Notes under the pieces: generated by a model
Told to the model about the DNA's origin: nothing
The model's input: only the letters and a program-made list of their open reading frames with translations
Database searches by the model: none
Position numbers and translations under genes: made by a program
Source: VRUE01 sp963716245
Lineage (GTDB): Bacteria; Actinomycetota; Thermoleophilia; Solirubrobacterales; 70-9
Reading direction: 5' to 3'
Assembly (NCBI GenBank): GCA_963716245.1
Contig: OY970300.1
Coordinates: 1 to 64,000 of the forward strand
DNA: 64,000 nt
Shown here: piece by piece, positions 58,801-64,000 of the stretch
Numbering within the stretch: position 1 is the stretch's first letter
How the letters are laid out: each line of letters starts with the position of its first letter

Positions 58801-59495
58801 TTGCCGGTCGCGACGCAGGGCACGCCGAGCCGCTCCGCGAGCGTGGCGAGCCAGCGGTTGCGGGCACGGTCGTGCCGCCAGTAGGGACGCTGCAGCTCGA
58901 TCCAGAAGCGTTCGCGCCCGAAGGCGCCGAGCAGCCGCTTCGCCAGCGCCGCCCCCGCGGCGGGCTCGCCGCGCTCCCAGGCCCCCGCCACCGCCCCCTC
59001 CCCGGCGCACCCCGAAAGACACACCAACCCCTCACTGTGGGCTTCCACCTGTTCAAGGGTCACCGATGGCTGCTCTGCCGTGCGTCCGGTGTTGTCTCGG
59101 GTGTGCGCATGAGCCTGAGTCAGCAAACGACAGAGGTTTCGGTATCCCGCCGGGCTTTCGACCAAGAGAGTGAGATGGACGGTCTCTCCCGCGGGTGGCG
59201 CGGGGGGAGGGGGGTCGAGGACGGCCTCGCCCGCAGCACCCCCCTCCCCCCGTGACAGGACCCGCGGGCCGACACCCACGGTCAACTCACTCCCGGTAAT
59301 CGCCCGGATACCGAACCCCCTGCACGCCTGTGCGAACTCCATCGACCCCCACACCCCGTCGTGGTCGGTCAGCGCGAGTGCCGGATAGCCGAGCTCGGCC
59401 GCGGCGGCGGCCAGCTCCATCGGCGTCGAGGCCCCGTCGAGGAACGAGAAGGCCGAGTGGGCGTGGAGCTCCACGTATGGGACCGCCTCACCCAT
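55866..59495 (-). CDS. dnaE2: Error-prone DNA polymerase III alpha subunit DnaE2
   Basis: 1209 residues from the ATG at 59495. PHP domain at the start (YVELHAHSAFSFLDGASTPM, LTDHDGVWGSMEFA), polymerase palm with PDIDLDFPRDIREKL near 437 and the loop PPGRGRGSSVSSIVCYLTGL, then HhH and OB domains (EVAGMVVARQRPETAKGIVF, GTVNLIVPASVYDRHRAVV). It copies damaged DNA in the SOS mutasome. It is longer than usual because of in-frame palindromic inserts near residues 81-98, 859-876 and 945-961, and a divergent Ser/Arg-rich stretch near the end. It follows the DUF6504 gene in the same direction. Confidence 0.93.
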   Translation of the reverse strand: MGEAVPYVELHAHSAFSFLDGASTPMELAAAAAELGYPALALTDHDGVWGSMEFAQACRGFGIRAITGSELTVGVGPRVLSRGEGGAAGEAVLDPPPPAPPAGETVHLTLLVESPAGYRNLCRLLTQAHAHTRDNTGRTAEQPSVTLEQVEAHSEGLVCLSGCAGEGAVAGAWERGEPAAGAALAKRLLGAFGRERFWIELQRPYWRHDRARNRWLATLAERLGVPCVATGNVHSHARRRTHLQDAFVAVRLGTTLEASEPQRRGNSSSALAWPAAMAARFAEHPEAVAETTRLAERLRFDLTGDLSYRYPGSHDPGTDRELARVCRAKLNERYPGARRGDAERRLEEELATIRKLDLSGFFLLHRDLLELAREVALEVRGPESARSVLPPGRGRGSSVSSIVCYLTGLSHVDPVETELFAGRFLNDEATTMPDIDLDFPRDIREKLIPRVHERYGADRSALVAAFPTYRARGAVRDLGKALALPEGEIERVAKVVGFHEQPGEIERDVVAAIGARRAAAPGWRALIDLCGEAMGLPRHASQHPGGMVISTRPLVDVCPVVPAAMEGRQIVQWDKDSCADAGFLKIDLLGLGMLSAVERCVDEVGRTRGERLDLSRIPLDDAETFESIRAAETTGVFQIESRAQMQMLPRTRPENLDDLTVQVALVRPGPIQGGAVHPYIERRKRLREDPGFEVPYEHPLLEPVLRDTLGTIVYQEQVIEVAMHLAGFSSSEAEGLRRAMSRKRSEAAIEEHHDRFLVGAVGEKGVPYDVAERIWEQIQGFSGFGFPKAHSAAFGLLAYQSAWLRIHCAPEFLCALLNEQPMGFYPSDALVHEAQRRGVRLAGPDANRSKVECHVEAPSSADGPKTGRAATEIGPSAGEVRGGLVVRIGLGYVKGVRREEMESLVAERERDGAYRGIADLASRSGAGRDGLERLAWAGALDELIADVPLLDHPYGGSSSGTSPRREALWETGVAGTGVRHEEGTQMALPLETPGAPRLAPLGAWGEAIADYRSIGMTLGEHPMALMRGSLGPELRRSTDLERIEDGATVEVAGMVVARQRPETAKGIVFMLLEDERGTVNLIVPASVYDRHRAVVRAAPLVRAKGRLERREATTNVFVSAVAELEWREPATQRPAERDSPEAAMMPTGESTGDTVDRSPGPLSQRTRRSRRPSSPPASRTLERRHLRERAVAELRAVAPAGHSWGRRGS
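56611..56660 (-). repeat. Palindromic element inside dnaE2, same as 39483 copy
   Basis: GACGTGCCGCTACTTGACC (56611-56629) and its exact complement (56642-56660) around CACCATATGGGT. It is translated as DVPLLDHPYGGSSSGTS without a stop and follows ALDELIA, a conserved DnaE2 stretch. Confidence 0.9.
56867..56917 (-). repeat. Palindromic element inside dnaE2, same as lipB copy
   Basis: Arms CCGCCGACGGG and CCCGTCGGCGG, 51 bases, exactly 17 codons. On the coding strand it shares the AAAACAGG and ATCGGCCCGTCGGCGGGGGA segments with lipB 1272-1325, and is read in the same frame. It separates the palm-finger region (VECHVEAP) from VVRIGLGYVKG. Confidence 0.85.
59201..59252 (-). repeat. Palindromic insert in the dnaE2 PHP domain
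   Basis: 15-base perfect arms CGGGGGGAGGGGGGT (59201-59215) and ACCCCCCTCCCCCCG (59238-59252); a CCCGCGGG on either side extends the symmetry. It adds RGEGGAAGEAVLDPPPPAPP between ITGSELTVG and VHLTLLVE, normally joined by a short turn. Confidence 0.8.
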
Positions 59496-59511
59496 TCGCC
59501 ACCATCCCCGA

Positions 59512-59754
59512 TCAGGCCTGCTGGCGGTACCAGCGCCCGCGCGCGCCGCGGAAGACGACCGTCGTCCGTCCGTTCGCCAGCACCAGCTCGAAGTAATGGC
59601 GGCGCAGCGGTCGCGGCGTCCACCAGCGGTCCTCGACCACCCACTCCTCCCGGACCGAATCCACCGCCGCCCCGTCGACCCACTGCGGCCGGCCGTCGGC
59701 ATCGACCTCCACCCTCACCCGCCGTGGGGCATACAGACGCCGCACCCCGGGCAT
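59512..59754 (-). CDS. DUF6504-type protein
   Basis: 80 residues from the ATG at 59754 (PGVRRLYAPRRVRVEVDADG, VREEWVVEDRWWTPRPLRRH, YFELVLANGRTTVVFRGARG, RWYRQQA). The WxxxDRWWxxRPxxxxYFxLxLxxGR layout is known from a small domain found beside or fused to ImuB in actinobacterial SOS cassettes. It lies 16 bases before dnaE2 and is likely co-transcribed. The longer upstream frame is antisense to the DUF6883 gene and is not adopted. Confidence 0.75.
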   Translation of the reverse strand: MPGVRRLYAPRRVRVEVDADGRPQWVDGAAVDSVREEWVVEDRWWTPRPLRRHYFELVLANGRTTVVFRGARGRWYRQQA

Positions 59755-59846
59755 CAGCCGACTCGCTCCAGTTTCGTGCGATTCAGGAGTCCAAGAATTG
59801 ACCTGCGTCGCACACGTGTGAAATCTCGATCCGTAGCGTCGGGCCA

Positions 59847-60215
59847 GTGTCGTGGCCACCGAGAATCGGAGATCCTCTTCCCCGGGCTTCCAGCGTTTGG
59901 TATGAGCGCGCCAAGCTGGAATGGATCCTTGGGCGCAATGGGCACGGACCTGAATGGAGGCGTGTTTTTCGCATCGAGAGCGAGGATGCGGATCGAGTTT
60001 GGGACTGCATTGCTCAGGCTGTGCCATTGGCTCCAATTACGGAAGTCCGTGGCGAAGGGATCGCCACCAGTTACGGCGTACTCATCGATGTCACCATCAA
60101 GGGGCGATCCGCTCCGGTTCTCACTGCATGGCACTATGCGGACGAGGTTGCCGGGCCTCGATTGGTCACCGCCTATCCCAAGCCCTACACTCGAAGGAAT
60201 GGCGACTATGGATGA
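59847..60215 (+). CDS. DUF6883-like protein, candidate toxin
   Basis: 122 residues from a GTG. The pattern LPRASSVWYERAKLEWILGR, NGHGPEWRRVFRIESEDADR, VWDCIAQAV, VLIDVTIKGRSAPVLTAWHY, GPRLVTAYPKP fits the compact domain annotated as DUF6883, often encoded beside small DUF4926 proteins or at toxin ends. The stop overlaps the start of the next gene by 8 bases. TTGACC with a nearby CACACGTGTG palindrome lies upstream and could be promoter and operator. The toxin role is inference. Confidence 0.6.
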   Translation: MSWPPRIGDPLPRASSVWYERAKLEWILGRNGHGPEWRRVFRIESEDADRVWDCIAQAVPLAPITEVRGEGIATSYGVLIDVTIKGRSAPVLTAWHYADEVAGPRLVTAYPKPYTRRNGDYG

Positions 60216-60417
60216 AGTAGCGATCGGCGACCTCGTCGAATTGACCGAGCCGGTGGACCTTGCTCCGACTGGAGCTCGTGGTGGCATCGCGGACGTTCTC
60301 GATGACCGAGTCATCGTGGAGGTGATGACGCTGCCGCTGGAGCCGATTCTCGACCGGATCGTCTTCGTACGGCCGGAGACGCTGCGCATCATCAAGCGAG
60401 CCCAACCCCAAGCCTGA
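60208..60417 (+). CDS. DUF4926-like protein, candidate antitoxin/immunity
   Basis: 69 residues from the ATG at 60208 (RBS GAAGGA 7 bases upstream; an ATG at 60199 is also in frame). MDEVAIGDLVELTEPVDLAP, TGARGGIADVLDDRVIVEVM and RPETLRIIKRAQ form a small SH3-like barrel as in DUF4926 proteins (LL.D....L..G..GTVV). It overlaps the upstream gene, the usual arrangement of toxin-antitoxin pairs. Confidence 0.6.
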   Translation: MDEVAIGDLVELTEPVDLAPTGARGGIADVLDDRVIVEVMTLPLEPILDRIVFVRPETLRIIKRAQPQA

Positions 60418-60448
60418 GCCAGGAAAGCCGCCGGTGGTGGAGTAGAGA

Positions 60449-61174
60449 TCATCGGCCCGGTACCGGGTAGGGGGTCAGCATCGCGCGGCGCTCGGGGACG
60501 CGGGAGGCGGCGTCGACGGGCAGGACCTTGAGCAGCGAGTCGGCGCCCTGGGAGGCGCGGACCTCGCGGAGCGCGGCGCCGAGGCGGCGGCGGCGCGACT
60601 CGTCGCCGCGGACGGGCAGCTCCAGCTGGTCGGCGGCACGGGGGCCGAGGCCGACCGAGCGCAGCTCCAGCGAGACGGCGGGGGCGGGCAGCTCATGCAG
60701 GCGCGGCAGCAGCACCGTCCGCAGCACCCGGGCATTGGCGGTCGGCCTGCCGAGCCCCTGCTCGACGCTCCAGCTGCCGCCGTCGCTGAGCAGCGCCCCC
60801 AGGCGCAGGGCCAGCAGCGTCCGCTCCTTGCGGCGCGGCGCGGCGAGCAGCCGGTCGATCAGCAGCTCCAGCGCACGCTCCAGCCGCTCGCCGGCGATCC
60901 CCTCCGGCAGCTCGATCTCCTCGCTCAGCTCCTCACGGGCCCTCCGGCGGTGGCAGACGAGCAGGTCGTCCCTCCCCCGAGCCAGCCGCCAGGCGCGCAG
61001 CCCGGGTGGCCCGAAGCGGTCCGCGACGCGGTCGGGCGGAAGCGCCGCGAGGGCCCCCAGCGTCTCGATCCCGAGGCGCCGCAGCGTCTCGGCGAAGCCC
61101 TCCGCATCCCGACCGGGCAAGCCGACTCGGCCCGCTAGGACGGAGACGGGCAGGTCCGAGAGGAAGGCGCTCAT
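60449..61174 (-). CDS. imuB: Truncated ImuB-like Y-family polymerase relative
   Basis: 241 residues. It starts at what is normally the middle of ImuB: FLSDLPVSVLAGR, TLRRLGIETLGALAALPPDR (helix-hairpin-helix), FGPPGLRAWRLARGRDD, EEIELPEGIAGERLERALEL, LELRSVGLGPRAADQLELPV. The palm domain with its pseudo-catalytic site is absent. QLELPV near residue 190 may be a beta-clamp-binding motif. A LexA box abuts the ATG. With dnaE2 and the DUF6504 gene it makes an SOS mutasome set; the recA-like imuA is not seen. Truncated ImuB or a natural short adaptor. Confidence 0.75.
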   Translation of the reverse strand: MSAFLSDLPVSVLAGRVGLPGRDAEGFAETLRRLGIETLGALAALPPDRVADRFGPPGLRAWRLARGRDDLLVCHRRRAREELSEEIELPEGIAGERLERALELLIDRLLAAPRRKERTLLALRLGALLSDGGSWSVEQGLGRPTANARVLRTVLLPRLHELPAPAVSLELRSVGLGPRAADQLELPVRGDESRRRRLGAALREVRASQGADSLLKVLPVDAASRVPERRAMLTPYPVPGR

Positions 61175-61190
61175 ACGAACATATGTTCGT
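61175..61190 (-). promoter_or_regulatory. LexA (SOS) box
   Basis: ACGAACATATGTTCGT is a perfect palindrome and matches the actinobacterial LexA consensus CGAAC-N4-GTTCG. It ends immediately before the ATG of the imuB-like gene at 61174. That leaves no room for a normal leader, so the message may be leaderless or start inside the reading frame. Confidence 0.85.
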
Positions 61191-61310
61191 ACAGGCAGAC
61201 GACGAAATCAACGTACGAAAAGTTTCCTTCGACGCCCTTCTTTGAGAACTCGTGGATTTACTCGAAACGGCTTGCGCTAATCGCCTCCTCGTGAGAGGGT
61301 GCCGCCTCGA

Positions 61311-62108
61311 ATGGCAACCGCCGCCCCATCCGCGACCCGTGCGGCCGTCCCGCTCCGCCACCGGCGCAGCGCGCGCCGCCTCAGCGAGCGGCAGCTCGCC
61401 GACCTGCGCGAGGCCGTGGCGAGGGCCCAGCGCGTCGGCGACGATCGCGGCTACCAGCACTGGGCCGGCATCCACGGCCTGCCGCTGCCCTACTACTGCC
61501 GGCACGGAAGCGAGCTGTTCCTGCCCTGGCACCGCGCCTACCTCTACTTCTTCGAGAAGGCCCTGCAGGACCAGGTCCCCGGCGTCACCCTGCCCTGGTG
61601 GGACTGGCGCGACCACAGCGAAGCGCTGCCGGCCGCCTACGCCCGCCGCCGCACCGCCGACGGCAGGGCCAACCCGCTCTTCTCCTCGCCGATCCAGCAA
61701 GCCGGCCGCCGCGAGGCGAGCGAGCGGCGCACCTGGCGCCAGCCGGGCGACCCGAACTGGCTGCCCAGCGCCGGGCAGGTGGACCGGGTCCGCGAAAACC
61801 GCGACTACCTCACCTTCCAGAGGCAGCTGGAGAGCCTCCACAACGGCGTCCACGGATACGTCGGCGGGACGATGGGCTACGTAGAGACCTCGGCCTACGA
61901 CCCGATCTTCTGGGCGCATCACTGCATGATCGACCGCCTCTGGTACCTCTGGCAGCTCGACCATCCGGGCGCGCGCCTGCCGGCCCGCTACCTCGACCTG
62001 GCACTGCCGCCCTTCGCGATGACGGTGCGCGACACGCTCGACGTCACCGCCATCGGCTACGACTACGCCGCGGCCACCGCCGCCGTCCCGGGGACCCGCC
62101 GTGGTTGA
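61311..62108 (+). CDS. Tyrosinase (type 3 copper oxidase)
   Basis: 265 residues from the ATG at 61311 (an alternative start lies 12 bases upstream). Copper A: HWAGIHG, CRHGSELFLPWHRAYLYFFE; copper B: LHNGVHGYVGG and DPIFWAHHCMIDRLWYLWQL. It oxidises phenols to quinones, as in melanin formation. No signal peptide is visible. It overlaps its companion gene by 8 bases, suggesting the two act together. Confidence 0.9.
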   Translation: MATAAPSATRAAVPLRHRRSARRLSERQLADLREAVARAQRVGDDRGYQHWAGIHGLPLPYYCRHGSELFLPWHRAYLYFFEKALQDQVPGVTLPWWDWRDHSEALPAAYARRRTADGRANPLFSSPIQQAGRREASERRTWRQPGDPNWLPSAGQVDRVRENRDYLTFQRQLESLHNGVHGYVGGTMGYVETSAYDPIFWAHHCMIDRLWYLWQLDHPGARLPARYLDLALPPFAMTVRDTLDVTAIGYDYAAATAAVPGTRRG

Positions 62109-62544
62109 CCGCTTCCGCAGCAAACCGCTCGAGCTGCCCGATCCGCAGCACAGCTTCGACCGGGTCGACCTGATCTTCCACGGCGTCGACCGGTCGGGTG
62201 GCTCCTACGAGGCGCGGATCTTCATCGGCGCTCCGCGCGGACTGCGGCGCGACGCCGGCACCGACCACCCCGCCTACGCCGGCTCCTTCTACGTCTTCGG
62301 CCACGACCGCTGCTACGGCGAGCCCGGCCACTGCGAGGTCCCGAGCGAGCGCGACCCGTTCGACTTCCGCCTGCCCCACCACCTGGAGCCCGAGACCGAG
62401 ATCGTGACGGTCACCGACGCGGTCGAGCGCCTGGTCGGCGCCGGCAAACGCAAGGCGCCGGTCGACGTGATCGTCCGGAACCCGGAGGGGGACGCGGTGA
62501 AAGCGCTCGCGTTCTCCCGCCTGCGGCTGGCGACCTACCGCTGA
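62101..62544 (+). CDS. Tyrosinase companion, polyphenol-oxidase C-terminal-like domain
   Basis: 147 residues from a GTG. DRVDLIFHGVDRSGGSYEAR, IFIGAP, HPAYAGSFYVFGHDRCYGEP and DVIVRNPEGDAVKALAF resemble the beta-barrel domain that follows the copper domain in plant polyphenol oxidases (KFDV-type). In bacteria such a domain can shield or help load copper. Here it is a separate gene overlapping tyrosinase. A role as a maturation or regulatory partner is inferred. Confidence 0.6.
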   Translation: MVDRFRSKPLELPDPQHSFDRVDLIFHGVDRSGGSYEARIFIGAPRGLRRDAGTDHPAYAGSFYVFGHDRCYGEPGHCEVPSERDPFDFRLPHHLEPETEIVTVTDAVERLVGAGKRKAPVDVIVRNPEGDAVKALAFSRLRLATYR

Positions 62545-63137
62545 GGCGAGAGGGCCGCGACCAGCTCGTCCTCGAGCCCGGGCAGCCGGTCGGCTTCGCC
62601 GGTGAGGACGCGTTTGCCGATCAGGGCGAGCGCTCCGGCCGTCCGAACCCAATCGGTGTCGAGACGACTCGCGAGCGCCTCGACCGTCGCGTCGTGGCGC
62701 TTCGCCCCCTCGGAGCCGAGGGCGAGGATCTCGACCGTCAACAGCCGGGCCGAGGGCGGATCGGCGGCGAACACGGTGAGGAGCGTGCGTAACGCCATTG
62801 GGGGAAGGGCTGCACGCGCGGAAGCCTCCGTGCGTGCCTCTCCCACTTTCTCAGCATGGGAATCGACCTCCTCCAGCAATCGCCCGAGCAGCTGCCGGTG
62901 CGCCGCCAGCATGCACTCCCGCTTACCGGCGAACTGCTTGTAGAACGTGGCCGAGGAGACGCCGGCCCGCTTCGCCACGTCCGCCACCGACGTCTCCGCG
63001 TACCCGCCCTCGGCACACGCCTCGGCGATCGCGGCGATCAGCCGTTCCCGTTGGTTGCGGGCGACCACCTCCGCTGGGATCCCGTGCGAGCCCGGCGGAA
63101 TCCGTGTGCCCTGGCGGTGGTCGGCGGCGCCGGTCAC
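62535..63137 (-). CDS. TetR-family regulator
   Basis: 200 residues. A typical head at 24-75 (RNQRERLIAAIAEACAEGGY, AETSVADVAKRAGVSSATFY, KQFAGKRECML) is followed by helical ligand-binding sequence. Its 3' end overlaps the companion of tyrosinase by 10 bases (convergent), so it may or may not control the tyrosinase operon. The recognition helices are close in type to those of the double TetR at 14745, but the body is different. Confidence 0.88.
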   Translation of the reverse strand: MTGAADHRQGTRIPPGSHGIPAEVVARNQRERLIAAIAEACAEGGYAETSVADVAKRAGVSSATFYKQFAGKRECMLAAHRQLLGRLLEEVDSHAEKVGEARTEASARAALPPMALRTLLTVFAADPPSARLLTVEILALGSEGAKRHDATVEALASRLDTDWVRTAGALALIGKRVLTGEADRLPGLEDELVAALSPQR

Positions 63138-63146
63138 TCCTGCACG

Positions 63147-64000
63147 CTACCGCCGCTGCTTCTTCTTCCCCCGCCCCTTCCCACACTGCGCCTTGATCGC
63201 CGGCCGCAGCTCGTGGGCCTTGTTGTTCTGGGCCAAGAACCCGGCATCGGCGCGGCTGGGGTTGCGACACAAGTCGCGGCTGTTGACGATCAGCCCCTTC
63301 TTGCCGCCCTTCATTCGCAGGACGAACTTGGTCACCGGCGCGTCGGGGAGGTTTTCGAAGCGCGCACGCAGACCGCCCTTGGAGGAATCGATGCGGCCCA
63401 CGATCTCGACGTCGACGAGGCCCTGCAGGTCGGCGACTAGGTCGGGCAGGCGGTGGGTGGAGGAGCGCAAATAGATCGGTCCCTGCAGGGGCTCGGCGAG
63501 CAGCGGCGTAAACGCCTTCGCGTACCCGTAGATCGAGGAGGGGGGACAGGCGTCTGCACGGAACTGGGTGTTTGAGCAGATGCTGCGGATATGGGCCTGT
63601 TCGAGGAAGAAGGCCCTGGGCAGGGTGGCCCCGGCGCTGCGCAGGTTCGCGTCCCCTGCGCGGGGAACATAGACGGCCCTCAGCCCGGGGTAGCCGGCCT
63701 GGCGGCTCGCGCCCGTCATCCGCAGCGACAGCCGCGGCTTGAAGCCGAGCGCCGAGCAGTTGAGCAGCTGGAACGGGGTGCTCGTCTCGGCGAAGGAGTC
63801 GTCGGAGCGGCTGAACGGATCGGCCCCCGCGCCGCCCAGGACCGAGGTGAACCGGAAGGGCTCGCACGAGCTCGGGTTCAAGGTGAACTGCGGCCGATCG
63901 ACGCGCACGCGGATGTCGCGCACGTGCAGGGGAACGCCGGCGAGGATGTGGGGAATCGGGTCCGAGGCGGCGGCGTCGATCGCAAGCCGGGCCGCCCCCG
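63147..64000 (-). CDS. Large secreted protein, C-terminal part (partial)
   Basis: The frame is open to the right edge, so the N-terminal part lies outside the window. The visible end, from AIDAAASDPIPHILAGVPLH onward, is closely related to the last 280 residues of the 944-residue protein at 6209-9043: TLNPSSCEPF, RAFFLEQAHIRSICSNTQFR, PLLAEPLQGPIYLRSSTHRL, GLIVNSRDLCRNPSRA, and a basic tail. Second member of the same secreted family. Function unknown. Confidence 0.82.
   Translation of the reverse strand, partial: GAARLAIDAAASDPIPHILAGVPLHVRDIRVRVDRPQFTLNPSSCEPFRFTSVLGGAGADPFSRSDDSFAETSTPFQLLNCSALGFKPRLSLRMTGASRQAGYPGLRAVYVPRAGDANLRSAGATLPRAFFLEQAHIRSICSNTQFRADACPPSSIYGYAKAFTPLLAEPLQGPIYLRSSTHRLPDLVADLQGLVDVEIVGRIDSSKGGLRARFENLPDAPVTKFVLRMKGGKKGLIVNSRDLCRNPSRADAGFLAQNNKAHELRPAIKAQCGKGRGKKKQRR

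Noticed and set aside
56934..59255. A 773-codon open frame on the plus strand
   Set aside because: It is antisense to dnaE2, which has all family motifs in order; the long frame is a GC-rich shadow with no recognisable motif.

Overview
The window looks like chromosomal DNA of a GC-rich actinobacterium, most probably class Thermoleophilia (Solirubrobacterales-like). Supporting signs are the very GC-rich coding sequence, a lipB-lipA pair, an actinobacterial SOS box (CGAACATATGTTCG), a DnaE2/ImuB mutasome locus, split LigD end-joining genes, and several large secreted NHL/Ig-like proteins with small secreted 234-residue proteins. The taxonomic call is inference from gene content; no rRNA is present.

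Layout. 1-5.1 kb: end of a polytopic membrane protein, lipB-lipA, two tRNA-Ala genes (TGC and CGC anticodons), an acidic low-complexity protein and a winged-helix regulator. 5.2-14.3 kb: two paralogous 234-residue secreted proteins with matching promoters, flanking a two-gene operon for giant secreted proteins. 14.7-24.4 kb: a double TetR regulator, a CsoR-controlled DUF4396 membrane protein, cupin, peroxiredoxin (frameshifted), DHFR-like and GNAT enzymes, a chromate transporter, a three-gene stress/envelope operon and a Nei-type glycosylase. 24.4-33.6 kb: an AT-richer cassette in which a 1951-residue RHS/NHL protein ending in a chymotrypsin-like protease is followed, 2 bases later, by small lipoproteins and two paired membrane-anchored proteins. 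This resembles a polymorphic toxin locus with exchangeable ends.

33.7-44.4 kb: a CDGSH protein, a GT2 glycosyltransferase and a heme-oxygenase-like diiron protein split by an amber codon, then LigD (phosphoesterase-ligase with an eroded polymerase domain), a surface-protein pair including a 690-residue repeat protein, and a separate intact LigD-type polymerase. 44.4-55.9 kb: GroES, queuosine salvage, a BacA-like protein, a candidate structured RNA, an alpha/beta hydrolase-cyclase fusion, a GDSL hydrolase, an MFS exporter, an ECF sigma factor, two VOC proteins and an isolated YaaC-like gene. 55.9-61.2 kb: the SOS mutasome locus (dnaE2, DUF6504 gene, LexA-boxed truncated imuB), interrupted by an opposite-strand pair resembling a toxin-antitoxin module. 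61.3-64 kb: tyrosinase with companion, TetR, and the end of another giant secreted protein.

The most unusual signal runs across the window: short palindromic elements sit between genes and also inside open reading frames without breaking them. lipB and dnaE2 carry the same element in the same reading frame. dnaE2 carries at least three such inserts, one of them also present as a free intergenic copy at 39.5 kb. Three genes each appear broken by one base (peroxiredoxin, a cassette gene, the diiron protein), which may be real decay or sequence error.
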